64,000 nucleotides of DNA from Gelatoporia subvermispora B (lineage: Eukaryota > Basidiomycota > Agaricomycetes > Polyporales > Gelatoporiaceae). A program made the position numbers and the translations under genes. Below the pieces are notes generated by a model. The model saw nothing but the letters and a program-made list of their open reading frames with translations, was not told where the DNA came from and did no database searches. Positions 34,320-46,440 of the stretch are shown here, one piece after another. Position 1 is the first letter of the stretch. Each line of letters opens with the position of its first letter. The stretch lies in contig KB445821.1 of assembly GCA_000320605.2 (NCBI GenBank), positions 1-64,000 of the forward strand, in the 5' to 3' direction.

Positions 34320-34760
34320 GATGCGCCGTATCTAGAATCCTGTGTTCCGTTTCAGAATGAGCTGGACAGTGCTTAAATAGACATATCTAGCTCACCAAAG
34401 GGCACAGATCTAAACAAGGCTGGCTGAGTGAATACGGCCTGGAAGGAAACCACCGTACTTACGGCATATCTAAGAGCCATCGTATCCGTCCTGTAGCGTG
34501 AATAGTAGAGGTATGTCTGGACATTAGTCACGCCATAAAGACTGTAAGAAGGTGATCATTATGATGGAATGCATTATATGAACGTTGAGGGGCACACTGA
34601 TGCTCCAACCAGACCTTCATGTGGTCAGACGGCGCCGACGACGATCTATGAGGGGCTGGCTCACCTATAAGACAAGGTCCGAGTGTCAGACCTAGTGTTT
34701 CGTGCGCATACACAGCCGGTAAGGCTATTTTTGAGCCCAGAGAGGAAGGTCTTCGGGACT
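34320..34760 (-). pseudogene. 5' remnant of a DUF6534-type gene (duplication copy 1, minus strand)
   Basis: Holds only the first exons: HETLGLTLGPCLIG, then SLYGVTNVQTYLYYSRY (34541-34463) and the start of RILDTAHQ (about 34340-34370). In copy 2 the gene continues for 1.7 kb more. Here the sequence jumps straight to the flank at about 34320, so the remainder was deleted. Confidence 0.7.
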
Positions 34761-35048
34761 TGAGTACCACGAATTGGCCAGTGGGTCGATACTTGATTGG
34801 AATATATACACACTGATGGTGGCTGTGTATGTCCTATGAAAGATGAACGTTAAACCTCGACAGAGATTATACGGTCATACGTGCGGCGGGCGAGAATCAG
34901 CATGAGATTTCAATTCAAGTCATCAGCCGTACCTAAACATCATCATGAGGTATTGGATACCGTCAGGACTATACCGCATGTCTGCTCATACAAATGTGAT
35001 ATTTCAAGGAGCACCAAGGCACGCCCAATGACAAACATGGTAGTTGTC

Positions 35049-35369
35049 TCAGCGAACAGCGGAAAGGAATGTGTAGAGAAACCAGCGTTGCGATTGGTGA
35101 GACGCAGTTTGTTGAACATAAGGCCGAGTTCGGTATATCATGGGTTGTTCGGCTGCTGTAGAGGCCGTGGGATGCTGGTTCAGAAATAGCCCCAGGTCTT
35201 GTGGTAGAATGCGTTGCATGCATACTCCGTATATACAGGCATCATATAGTCCCAGCGAGCCGGAGGTACTGTCGCGAAGCGTGTAGTATCGCACGGTAAC
35301 TTTGAATTTGGCCGTAGTTCCGTCGCGTACTAAGTGCAATGAAGCGCACATGTCGATCGGAGACACCAC
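35049..35369 (-). CDS. Unassigned reading frame conserved in both duplication copies
   Basis: A 106-codon frame on the minus strand contains CASLHLVRDGTTAKFKV and HPTASTAAEQ. It stays open and similar in copy 2 (59034-59471, 145 codons). No family is recognised and no splice model is offered. Conservation of an open frame could reflect recent duplication only. Confidence 0.25.
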   Translation of the reverse strand: MVSPIDMCASLHLVRDGTTAKFKVTVRYYTLRDSTSGSLGLYDACIYGVCMQRILPQDLGLFLNQHPTASTAAEQPMIYRTRPYVQQTASHQSQRWFLYTFLSAVR

Positions 35370-36830
35370 ACGCGCTGTGACTGCTGCTCACTGCACGCTC
35401 ATTGCCTAAAATCATGGAAATACTTTGTGTCCTGCAAAAGGTGTCTTCGAGCACAGATAACGTTGCGTCAGAGTACACTGAAGTATGTTCTCGTACAGAA
35501 CCGATGTAGGGTAATGCACCACGATACCCAGGTTCGCTCGGACCGCATGGAACTCAGACTCGATGGTGCGTCCTAACGCAGTATGCAGACGAGGGTTTAT
35601 CTAATAATCAGGCCGCGTCATCGCCAGTAGCCCACACAAGTGGCTTGTCGATGATAGATATGTAAGGGGTTCCGGCACGCCGAAGGAGTGCATATAGATC
35701 GTGCAGTGGATATTCTGTTGCAGAATGTGAGTACGCTAGCATCCACCTCAGATGACCAACTCACACGGCAACACCTCCACCTGAGCGCCCGACACTAAAT
35801 AACGTGGTCAAAATCCTAGCCCCGCTGTCTCTCTGTCTCGCACTTTGACATGCGGCTGCTACCTCGTCGTTGGGCAAGACGTATATCCCTGCTAACGTAA
35901 GATCTTGCGCACCTCTACCAAGATGCATACTCACAATTCCGGAGCAACCTTCAACAATCTTCCTCGTCCGCTGTTTGCGCATCATGAAGCCGAAGGATCT
36001 CAATGATCATAGGCGTGCCAATTGACTCCCACAATCAAGTTGTGTCAGCAGTGGTGGTGGTTGACTGAATATCAGCTGTTGCGAACTCCTTGACGGCAAG
36101 ACAGCCACTCACCGAGAGCCTGATCGTCTCTGTCTCGCATATCAGGTGAATGTCTTGAGCATTCATCGAGCCCTACGAGCGACCGCCGTGACATTCACAC
36201 ACATCGAAACGCCGGCAAACGGGAAACGAGTGGGAAGTCAGATTCAGTAAACATGGGACCCTTCACTGGGCACTGAGAGGACATTCACCGAGACGTTCGC
36301 GTCAGGGGTTTGGGGCAATCTACACGGCGATCGGCCTTGTGAAATAGTAAGAAGGGCTTGTGAATAGTACCTATCAACCTAATCTGAAGCTTACGAACCG
36401 ACGTGTTCGAGCTCGTGCCATGTCGGTAGAGCGGTACTTGGGGTGAAGCTTCAATCGTTGCGTATATTTGCATTATCTTTACTCGAATCAGCGTTGAGTT
36501 CAACGGAAACCAAGTAGTAGTCTCACTTGCTCTGCCCCAGGTACCTCTATCACCTCAGCCCTTTCGGCGAGTGCAACAGTCATCCACACAATCCTTGTCG
36601 CAGGCACCCGTAGCCATCGCGGTAGTGATACATGCGTGCGTGAGATCGCAGCACTCGTATTCGTAGATGTCGCTTAAGTAAGACTGTATTGTTATTGAAA
36701 GGACCTGAGGATAGTGCCGGAACAGAGACGTCCTCGCTGACCAGGTTTAGTTGAATACCTCGCTTGCGGATGAGCTGGGTGAGCCTGACCCCGGTAGCGC
36801 CAATAATCACAGACCTTCTCACGGTCTTCG

Positions 36831-39030
36831 CGGTCTTCAGCCCTCACTGTCTTGGTGGACACGATATTTTTGACTTACGAATGGCAGCACATCAGTTGTC
36901 TCTGGGTTCCAGTCACTGAATATTATGGCTACAATTATCCGATGCAGTCTTGATGTTGGACGCCCCGGTACAGATTCTCCAAAATGTGTTGAACAGCGGC
37001 CGCCGGCGGATTCTTCAAATCTGCAGAAAGCAGGACCTTCCCTTTGCTATGGGGTAGAGATGCGGTATGTCTCGTCACTGTGTATTCACACTTCGCTTCA
37101 ACGACAGGGTGTCTCCCAGCTCTGAAGTGAGTGCCCATCAGCAACGAAAGGCTGCTCGCCGATGAGAATTTCTCCCACAGAATGAGGCTTGTAAACGGCG
37201 TAGAAGCGCGCCTTTCTCACTCCGTCCCTAGAATGCTCTACAAGACATGTCTCGGTTTTGGTGAGGTCGACGACCCTCAAGGTCTCCCGTACCGCATCGT
37301 GCAGACCGCGGTGCGTCAGCGCCCACGCTTTCAAGCCATACTTATTCCGTGAGCCTTGCGGTACTACCCAGGGCACTCAACGCAGAGCCCATGTGCTCCG
37401 CGTAGTCACTTTTTCCAGATCGGGGCGGACCTCCGCCACAACGCCCCATTCGACTCCGTAGTCAGGGTACGCTGGCTTCCCCGGGACTGGTTCTTAGCCG
37501 AACCTCGAGACTTATAAGCGTTTCCGAAATCACCGCCCGCTGTCTAATGTATTTGAAACGCTGTGGCATTTCTTATGGTCGAAGACTGATGTCCGAGACA
37601 TCCAAGACTCGCTGGACAAGGCAAGCCGCTCCTTCTGATGCTAGTGCGATGCATAGGTGATACGGAATTCTGCAATCAAATTCAAGTGTGGGCGTATGGG
37701 TAGCTGCAGATATTGTGCACATGGAGCGGAAGCCGGGGATTGCTGCACAGTTCATCATGATCAGCCACAAGACCATTCGTCTGGTACGAATCGGTACTTC
37801 CACGGTAATATGCCCTACTACCCTGAGCCCAGTTTGCAGGTTTCTCCGCCGACTCCCCGGCCCGCACCTGCGGTTGGACTGCAGCGCGGGGTTGCTTTGT
37901 GGGCGTGCTGGCAAACTCGCACTGATAACGTTCCGTCGGTGCATCGTGACCGCAGCAATGTTTTTTTATATCCTTGTTTATTGTCCTGTAGGGCGGCGCC
38001 CTATGGTAGACAGTACATACAGGTATTCTACTAGACGGAAGTTACCAGATCTGCGCGAGTGTGGCAGTAGCTCGGGGTAATCCGGGCGAGCGAAGAGAGG
38101 CTGTGGGGAAAGCAAGTGATATAAGAGTAGAGTGCAGGCAGACGGCAAAGAGTATCGAGTATTGAGGGTATCATTATGATAGGACACGAGGGATATGAGG
38201 GTGGAGAGTCACGGAGAGTGGAGAGTGGGGATGACATAAATTAGCTAGGTAGCAAAGTGTTGCTGGATACGAGGGCGAGAGCAATCGCAGCGTCATTCGG
38301 ACTCGGTCCCGGCGCGCAGACCGGTGGCTTGCACCGTCTCCGAGCGTGCTTTCGATTTAGTAAAACTTCCGTGACAAACATGCCACATCCGCGATGACTC
38401 TGATTGAGTCTGCTGGTTCCTCGGACCTCACGAGCGCCCTACTGCGAGCATGTGTCGAACGCGCGGCATCTGGCCCCTTTCCACACACAATACGCTCAAA
38501 ATCTAACGGGACACATATGATGCTCTTTTGCACTAGTCTGCGCTCACACGGGTCCATATGTGGGTATCCCACCAAAAGCGCGTAGAGTTGGACCAGCGGT
38601 TTCGGGCTTCTCGACGTCTCGCGAGCTGTACTCCAAATCGAAATGACTAAGGACGAGCCTACCTGGTATCCAGCAATCTTTTACTGTGGCAAGTCCAGTA
38701 CTTATCCGGCAGACCTACACATGGGTGGATGCCTGCGGGGACGGATACGTCCAACATGAATGGTTGAAACAGATACCATCCATGCATAGTGGCAAGGCTG
38801 AGTGCTAGTATTGGACATATCCTTGGAGGACAATGAATTGTTAAGAATATATCCCGTTCCGTGGTCACCTGCTCATATTTCATCACATCTTAAATTTGCT
38901 CTCTGCCACTGGTTTTCAAGAATGTAGAGAACTTGACGATCACTGACAGATTGTCACACGCTATTCAGTCACGGCACTCTGCACGTCAACCTTGGATTGC
39001 ATACATTGCCTGTGCACGGAGCAACAACCG
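36831..39030. other. Intergenic stretch with an unassigned minus-strand frame (37098-37376)
   Basis: The minus frame reads NKYGLKAWALTHRGLHDAV and TETCLVEHSRDGV, with an in-frame stop just upstream and more open frame beyond it (EWGVVAEVRPDLE). This suggests a broken or spliced unknown gene. The remainder has short frames only. Confidence 0.35.
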
Positions 39031-40427
39031 CTATAATTTTGACTTACGTGGACGCCCGGCTATGTTACACAGGACGTTTCCGAGGTATAGAGATACCGCG
39101 TCCGGGTTCTCCTGAATAACCTAGCACCATCTAGACGTGAGATTCAAGCGACTCCGACATTGGCCGCGGAGGCGTACCTGATGTCCGGCATTGGGTACTC
39201 GATGAACGGATGTCATCTTGCGACACCCAATAACGGAGGCGTGAAGGTACTCCTTGCTGTTCATCAGATCAATGTAAGCTCGCTGACAGAAACTGACAAA
39301 CTGTCGCATACATGATGTCTTCCCTCTCTCCATAGATACAGTGCACCTCGAAGTCAGGAGGGAGAGCTGCCAGACAGTCCGTGGCTTTTTTGTACGGCTC
39401 GTTCCCGTTGTCCGCATATGTAGCCTTCTCCTGAGCTTTCGTACAAGAGAGAGTCACCATGGGGGTGCCCGAATGAGAGGTGTCCCTAAGACCGTGGCGC
39501 TACCCCAAAAACATGAGGACCTGAAAGTAATTTGAGCCTGTCGAATAGATCTCACCATGAATAGCTCGAACATGCGTGCGTCCCAGAGCATCCATGGAAA
39601 GCGTTTTGACAGGTATTCTCGGGCCTTCTGGCGATCAGGCCAGAGATCTCGACGCCTGTCTATTGCAACCGTCATAGCATCTAGATCGTCTTGAATTCTA
39701 CCTGTAGCCCAAACTGGACGAGTTGCAAGGCAGTCTTCGACAAGAATAATACCATGGTACGGGATAGGACTTCCCGTCGAGAGATGTACGGTCGAGAGGA
39801 GGCTAGCAAAGCGTTATGAGTTCAAGATGTTACATAAATGGCAAAAACGGTGCATACATGGCGCCTGCTCCCGCGGAGTGCCCGATTCCGATAAGATGGT
39901 GGCCTTCCTGAAGTTTTGACACGGCAAAGTGCCTTATGACTATCACCCACTCGAGGACAGCTAATTCCACTAAGTGCCGCCATGATGCGACAAAGGGGAG
40001 ATCACACACATAATGGCGGCACCCGTTCAAGGATGTCATGATTAACAACCGAGGAATCTCCATGTCCTTGCCATTCGAGTGACCATGCCTCACGAATGAC
40101 GGGGACTTTGTCTCCGACAAGTGAGTCCTTCGGGAGTCGGAGATTAAACAGAGAGCTGATGATAGGTTCCCATGCTTCTTTATCTGCGTATTGAATTTCA
40201 GGCTTTAACGAGCGTAAGGTCATCGAGAAATATGACATACGGGAGCCCACGCAATGGGTGAACATCAGAGTCAATCCGGAATTTGATGCACTATCCCCTT
40301 TCAACGGGGTGTAGCGCTTTGCAAATGCTCTAAGGCCTGGGATGTTCGATCCTGGAGATGGGAGTTCTACGATCGCTGTCGTGAAGTTCCGCGAGCTCGA
40401 AGAGTGTGCCATAGGTACCAAGATCAC
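39031..40427 (-). CDS. Alpha/beta-hydrolase fold protein (copy 2)
   Basis: Multi-exon paralogue of the gene at 25604-27027, same strand. It starts at ATG 40427 (or 40412), and exons read SGLTLMFTHCVGS, DKEAWEPIISSLFNL, PVIREAWSLEWQGHGDSS, then GHHLIGIGHSAGAGAM with the nucleophile elbow GHSAG (about 39880-39890). These are followed by YHGIILVED, RFPWMLWDARMFELF, FEVHCIYGEREDIMY and PNAGHQ spliced to VIQENPDAVSLYL. The product ends RKSKL at TAG 39031. The terminal SKL tripeptide is a canonical peroxisomal targeting signal (PTS1); copy 1 ends PKL instead. Triad residues are placeable and substrate is unknown. Confidence 0.75.
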
Positions 40428-42414
40428 AGGATGGGCCGGCGAGATATGACCTGCGTGGACTGTTATAAAAGGGTGAGCATATCAGCTAGGTCCATCATCA
40501 ACGTATCGCCCCTGCCGGCCGTTAGGAGAATGTATTTCCCAGATGGCGCAAGGTATTCGGGGGCTATTCAAATCCCTGGCGGGTGGACACTTGCTGATGG
40601 TCGATAATAAACGACCTCGGGCATGGGCTGAAGGATCTATGCCCCAAAAGCAAGATCTGCATCTCAGATCCATGAAGCGTTGAAGTATGAGGTCCTGAGC
40701 GAGTGGAACCAATGATATCAAGAGCAACAAATCTGGTTCAAGAATCTCTCGAAAGAGGAAGCGAAGCCTGGTGAGAGTATCGAGACTGCCTGACAGCGTC
40801 TGACAGTTCTCTAGGTCCTTCAACCAGGTATTAGAGGTCCTGTCCATGGCAGCGCCTAGCGTTTCCCCTTTTCCGTTCTCGGCATTCTAGAAGCGCTGTC
40901 CTCGTCGCCACTGTTGTGACTGTGCAGGTGGCACACACGTCGCGCACTGCGACTACTGTAAACTGTTCTCCAGATCTTGAAACTCTACTCATTTTGCTTC
41001 GGATGTATTCATTATCTTCAGTTCTCGTCATTTCCGAACCGCATTCACCAGCACCACAGGGAATCGATCGAGCATTTCTTAAGCTCCAAGCTTCAATCTT
41101 CAGTTGCGCTCTTCGACGAAGAGGAAGACCTCTTTGCAGACTGATGCAAGAGATCAACCCTTAGCACAGTGCCTGACGCCGTATGGACGGCATTGGATCA
41201 ATTTGAATATCTGCAGACAGATAATCAACAGGGAAGTATCGGCAAGGTGTTTCCACGAGTTGTAAATACCATGTACCAAGAACGGACGCTCGTGGCTTGA
41301 GATATCCCTCAGTGACTGTGACCAAGTAAACGTCCAAGATGGGTATCCCGCCTTGTTCGGCTCGGAAGCCTGCAATAATTTGCGTTGCTAGCAGCAAGGT
41401 AGTAGGGACCAGAGCTGTGTATTCGATCAACAACGTTAGGTTTGCTCGCATCAAGAGATGTGGATTTCGGAGAGCAGATGTCTTGCCATTCACTAGCCTA
41501 GACCGCCTAGGCATGTTGCTAAATTTGAGCCGACAGTGGATTTCTCAAGAGATAGAGGCAACCCGTGAGAAAGGGGGGCGCAGACAACGTTGACCTATGC
41601 CTGCGAAGCAAACAGAGCCAATGGGCACGGATAGGCGACTTGTTTGTAGACCGAAACCGCATGCACCGGCGCATGCATTTGCAACGCGGGAAGCTCAAGT
41701 TCCTGATCTCTGGGCACTAATACCCACCTTGTATCTACGTCAAACGCTCCTGTCCAACATGTCCGTGGACCGCGGGACGTCGTTAACATCTCCTCCTTTC
41801 ATGTATGTGGAGAAGGCTCTTCTTCCTTCTCCCGTTCCCGAGGCCGGCTGCCGGCCCGGCCTCATTTACCTTATGCGTTCAACATTCTTGTTGATTCTTT
41901 ACGCTTCAGGACACGTCGAAGGGTTTAGGGAGGCTTTGCAAATACGCTGCCTGCGGGGCGTGGCGTCCTAACGCCTAGCGCGACGGCGGCGGGGGCGGGG
42001 GCGGGGGCGTCGTGATATCATCAAGCATCAGTAAGTGAAGGGTGGACTGAGTCCATCATCTGTGTAGCATGTAGGTAACTGTGTCTAGCATATCTATCAG
42101 CGCGCTGATGTAGTGAAGGGAACTCGGCGCTGATAACACTACTGGACGCTGTGTACCGAATTCAGTCACAAGTAACCATGCTTCGCGTTCAATAGAATAC
42201 GATATCCATTTCGTGCTATTGCTATTTTACGAACATGACTGAGCCTAAGAGGCCCGAGAAACTGGCATCATCCAGGTGACACTTCCGATCATCCATTCTG
42301 TAACTCTTGAGTCTCTGCACCACGTGACCATCTGCAACCCATAGGATGAGGTCGATGACCTGTGTAGATGAGCCTCAGCAGGATGCATTGTTATAAATAA
42401 AATATGATTCACTC
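40428..42414. other. Intergenic stretch with unassigned minus-strand frame (41161-41514)
   Basis: A 117-codon minus frame contains a hydrophobic run (NLTLLIEYTALVPTTLLLA) followed by GGIPILDVYLVTVTEG, possibly an exon of an unknown membrane protein. Another frame lies at 40482-40847. No family is recognised. A G/C-rich simple repeat is listed separately. Confidence 0.35.
41983..42012 (+). repeat. GGGGGC-type simple repeat
   Basis: Short run of GGGGGC units following GGCGGC, about 30 bases. Confidence 0.8.
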
Positions 42415-44619
42415 TCAAGAAATGCTCTCCGTGCCCTCTCCGTTGGCTTTCTCGATGCCGCCTTGAACAGTGAGGGCATCATCGCTCATTTTCTTCGCGT
42501 CTTCAGGAATAGCCCAGCGCTCATCTCTGTCGGTGTGCAGAGGCAAGCTTTTCATCATCAGGCTCGCAGCCAACCCGACGGCGGACAGTGCTGTTAGCAT
42601 GATCCAATTGTGAGCAAGGGACTGCGCAAATGCCGCGCGTACTTGGTCCTTGAGCGGCTGTGGCAAGCCAGGGATCTGGGGGACGATGGCATAGGCAAGG
42701 CCAGAGCTACTGTCAAAACGCTGCGAGAACGCCGGGGGGAGTTTGCTTTGCAGCCCGTTCTGAAGAATCGTGCCTCCGACACTAAGGCCCCAGACCTGCG
42801 TGACAAATTAACGACATCGTAAACGAAATCATCATGGGGGCACTTGCCTGAGCTAACCCGCGGAAGTACATGGCTAAGGTAAGTGCGTGCGAATTGTACC
42901 TCACCGGCAATGGTGCTAGAACAGGGAAGAACGCCGTGTAGTAGCTCATACCGAGCCCAACGCCGACGATGCTCTGGAATCCCAATGTTGCCGAGCGGGA
43001 CGTATTTTCGCGAACGGTAGTGAGGAGACCAAAGCCGATGATGGTGAGTACCCATCCCAGCCACATCTGGGGGCGATAGCGTTTTAGAGCAGCAACGGTT
43101 GCTCCGCTGATAACTGATACAGGCGCCACAGTGAACCCGACTACGAAGACATCCACTCCAGATGCCACGGGCGAAGCATCCTTGCAAGCTTGGTAGTAGT
43201 TAGGGAAAAAGTCTAAGGGGGAAAGTCAGCTGTAACCCTCCGAAAATGGTCTGTGTGCATACAGATGATATCCGAGAATATGAATGCAATCATGAAGATT
43301 TGGATGTAGCTATTGCAAAACGTTTAGGTTTCAACTCGTGGAGACTGCGATTAGCCTTTACCCGCTGATAGTGGTACGATTGGAGATAATTTGACGGGGA
43401 AGCTGATAATGACGGTCAGCTTTGCCACCACACCATACGGTAAGACTTACGACGGGGTCGGAGCAAAAGGAAGTCTCGTAGACAACAAACACCAGTAGGC
43501 CGGCAAAGCCAATTACGAGAGGAACGATCACATGGGCTGAGCTCCACGAGAAGATTACACCACCCCAGACGAGAGCGATGATACACGCAGTAGTGGCGCC
43601 GATGACGAGAGTCTGGCCTCTGCAACACGGTCAGCACAGCAGTACTTTAATATTCGGTTAGAGACCGGCTCACACCACGTCAATTCTCTTTAACTTCTGA
43701 CGCATTGTTCCAGAAGGGGTCGGTAGATTGCAGAAGAGGAGGAAGAGGAAGAAAGCGACTGCTGATATGGGAATATTAAGCCCTATATGCGGTGTTAAGC
43801 TCACTCCATTGCACTGTGCCATTCGGACTCACAGAGAAGCCAACGCCATTTCTTCGGCTTGGCGAGTCCGCCTCCTATCACGGGCGCAATACCGCCTGCA
43901 ATGGCAAACACACTGGCCACATTAGTCTCCTCGTTGTAAAGATATCGTAAAGACTGGCTGATCTCACGTACAATCCATAAAGACCAGAATATTTGCCACG
44001 TTCCTTCAGAGTGACCATATCTGAAAGTATGATTTGTGTCATGGCGTAGATGCCGCCGCCTCCGACACCTTGTAATGCTGAGGAGTTCTCAGTGGCATGT
44101 CAAGTCAAGCAGAGATCTCAGCGAGAACACACCTCGTCCTGCGATCAGCATCGTCATGTTCTGTGCCGCTCCTCCGATCGCACTTCCAGCAGCGAAGAAA
44201 AAGAGCGTGATGAGCATGGTTGGACGACGACCAAAGATCTATGCGCAACTGACTCAGTATATATCTGGGTTGTACGTTAGCGATCCCACACACCTCGGCA
44301 AGATTGCCACTAAGAGGTACTAGGGCGGCAGCAGTCAGGCCATACGCGTCCGGGACCCAAAGGAACTGGGTCCCACCAAGGTCTTGAACGATGGTTGGCA
44401 AGGCCGTCGTCATTGCAAGCTTCATCGAGGTGCTATTTAGATGGATACAACCATGAATTGAGAGAGACGACTTGCATTCTCCAGGACGGCGACGAAGAGC
44501 GAGACGAGCAACGCTGTCAATACGAGCCAGAATCGAACGCCTTTGCGAGTCGGAGTCGTCGACAATAGGTCCGGCCTAATGTCAGGACCAGTGAGCTCGG
44601 GTGGGCGCGTCAAAGCCAT
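42415..44619 (-). CDS. MFS transporter, DHA2 (14-TM drug:H+ antiporter-like)
   Basis: Probable proton-coupled efflux pump. From ATG 44619 the exons read RFWLVLTALLVSLFVAVLEN, spliced to LAMTTALPTIVQDLGG, then LWVPDAYGLTAAA, NLAEIFGRRP (motif A) and GRALQGVGGGGIYAMTQ (motif C of antiporters). A second half follows with LDFFPNYYQACKDASPVASG, GVGLGMSYYTAFFPVLAP and a closing VWGLSVGGTILQN. A long last helical pair and a hydrophilic tail end at 42415. About nine exons are needed and no disabling change was noticed. The first intron appears to use a GC donor (44475-44420). Similar pumps often lie in fungal metabolite clusters, but neighbours here do not show one. Confidence 0.85.
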
Positions 44620-45241
44620 ATCTCCGTCGATTGAGAGTATGTCGGGGTAATACCTGTGGGGAAATGGAGCATGTTGAGTACTTGCTACTATTCACCTGTT
44701 GGTGAATGAGGTCGAGACAGGCGTACCCAGAACGTTCACCTTGGAAGAGAGAACGAAGAATACTCTACAGAAAGTCGGGGCGACGATGCTTGAAGGTGAA
44801 GGTGAAGCTTGTAACTAAGGTCTGTGTGAATGCAGAATGCGGTGCTCGTGGTAGAGCAGAGAGGAGGTTTCGCGGTATGGGTGAGTGCGGACTGCGGTGC
44901 TTGTGGTGGAACAGAGGGAGTTCCTCGGGTAAGGTGATCTTCGATTCCCTTTGCAGCGTATTAGTTTGATGTAGCTCACGATGAGATGAACATCTGCCTT
45001 ATCGGTGCAAGTCTACCCTACTCCTGTGCACGTCAGATCCAACCCATCCTAATTCCGCTCTGGCTTCTATGTGCATTCTGATACATGCTGCCACGGCGCC
45101 GAGGTCGGCAGCACCGTCTATTCCTGGGGACCTACATCAGGAAAATGTCAACTACACTTTGGCATGCCTTGACGTCGCTTGAGACCCCTTTGTTACCTTT
45201 TTTGAGGCTTAGAGTGCTTTGTAAGCCTCTCAAGGCAAAAA
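44620..45241. other. Promoter side of DHA2 gene and intergenic DNA with an imperfect tandem repeat
   Basis: No gene. Bases 44825-44864 and 44881-44921 are imperfect copies of one another (GTGAATGCAG.. and GTGAGTGCGG..), about 57 bases apart. Confidence 0.5.
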
Positions 45242-45447
45242 GTGTCGTCAAGAAGAGGGGTTGGCTTGGATGTGGGCCTTTACGGGCTTTACCGAAGCTT
45301 CGCAGGTCAATGTCACTACCACGAAGGGAATTTTTCCCACCTAAATGCGCGAAATCAGGGTCCAAAGTGACTATGAAGCGGAATAAAGTCGCATTCAAGC
45401 TCGGATTAAGGCCGGATCAAGCCAATCCCCTTGCTTGACGACACTTG
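45242..45447. repeat. Diverged fold-back (inverted repeat)
   Basis: TGTCGTCAAGAAGAGGGG at 45242 pairs with the sequence ending at 45447 (reverse complement TGTCGTCAAGCAAGGGGA). Arms are about 30 bases with several mismatches, and a smaller hairpin lies just left at 45202-45232. Probably an old MITE; limits are unclear. Confidence 0.45.
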
Positions 45448-45700
45448 TGTAGCTTAGACTCTCTTAGACAGCTACCAAGACCCATCAAGCCAGATAAGTC
45501 CCGAAAGGGTCTTCGAAGTGTATTTAAGTCCGAGTGAAGTAACGTTGTTATTTTACTGATGTACAATACGGCCATGCGGGCGCATCAAGCCTGTGTAGTT
45601 GGATTTCGGGTGCACGCCAGGGGCGCGTGTAGGGCAAAACAGGAACGGCATGAGTATTGCTGAATGCGGTTCCGTCGACCCAGAGCGGAAGGATACATTA
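45448..45700. other. Short intergenic gap between fold-back and MITE
   Basis: No gene seen. Confidence 0.4.
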
Positions 45701-46247
45701 CAGTGCTTTGCATATGAGATTACACTCGCGTCCCGCGCGCGTGTGTTTGGTCCGGCCAAATAGATACCATACTGGGAAGGTGTGGCTGAAGGCGCTTCAT
45801 TACCTGCTGGCGTACGGTCATCGACTCGCCGCTATGTCAGGCCCCTGCCTCTCCGCTGAGATGCGTAGGTCTGTCGTTCATTGGCGCGGCAACCACTACA
45901 TACCAGTGGAATGAATCACAGAACCACCGAGCTGCTAAAAGGAAGATCTGAGTCAATGTGTCAAAGCGCTATCGCGATCAGGCCCCAGGGCGTCCCCTCG
46001 CGGCCGCCTTCGAAACTTTAGTACGGAAGATTTTGACTACATCTATTTGCTACTCGAAGAAAATTGAGCCTTGTATTCCAACGAGCTACAAGACAGCTCA
46101 TGAGAAGCTTTATCGGCGAGTAGATATTCAAGCACTGATATAGCGTGGAAGCGCCCTCAGCCATAGCTTCCAAATATGGTATCTGTTTGGCCGGACCACA
46201 CGCGCGCGCGCGCGAAACGCGAGTGTAATCTCATATGCAAAGCACTG
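45701..46247. mobile_element. TA-flanked MITE with about 105-bp terminal inverted repeats
   Basis: The left end starting CAGTGCTTTGCATATGAGAT (45701) is mirrored by the right end at 46247. The first 30 bases are identical. A (CG)n tract of different length follows in each arm, then matching GGTCCGGCCAAA and GATACCATA blocks to about 105 bases. TA flanks both sides (45699-45700 and 46248-46249). No transposase frame is present. TA flanks and a CAGTG start suit a Tc1/mariner-pogo-derived MITE. Confidence 0.85.
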
Positions 46248-46381
46248 TATGAGCTGGTACAGTCTCCTGCTGGACCACCAAGTCGCAGAATGCGTCCCAA
46301 AGAAAGAAAAGAAACAGTCTCAGAGCACCGGTGTGTGACGTGTCCATACTGGACCGGGCAGAGCGACCAACCAGGTACATA

Positions 46382-46440
46382 CAGTGCTTGGCAAAACTGA
46401 TGAGATTGTACTCGTGTCTACTCGCGCCCCGCGAGCGCGT
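46382..46440 (+). repeat. Solo end of a MITE related to the element at 45701-46247
   Basis: After a TA (46380-46381), the sequence CAGTGCTTGGCAAAACTGAT followed by GAGATTGTACTCG and a CG-rich tract resembles the 45701 end. No matching opposite end was found within the next kilobase. Confidence 0.5.

Larger units (their letters stand above)
29510..36830 (+). repeat. Segmental duplication, copy 1
   Basis: Direct repeat of 53125-60950. Clear anchor pairs are 29520/53136, 29636/53206, 30590/53663, 32040/54400, 33200/55560, 34045/56430, 34330/58420, 35180/59270, 35760/59850 and 36595/60685. Identity in the blocks is high by eye. Relative to copy 2 it lacks about 1.75 kb at about 34320, has about 0.5 kb extra at 30073-30580, and keeps 31362-32028, which copy 2 has lost. 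Confidence 0.9.

Noticed and set aside
45085..45438. 117-codon plus-strand frame rich in Lys/Arg/Leu
   Set aside because: It lies across the fold-back structure and has no family resemblance; basic composition follows from the repeat.
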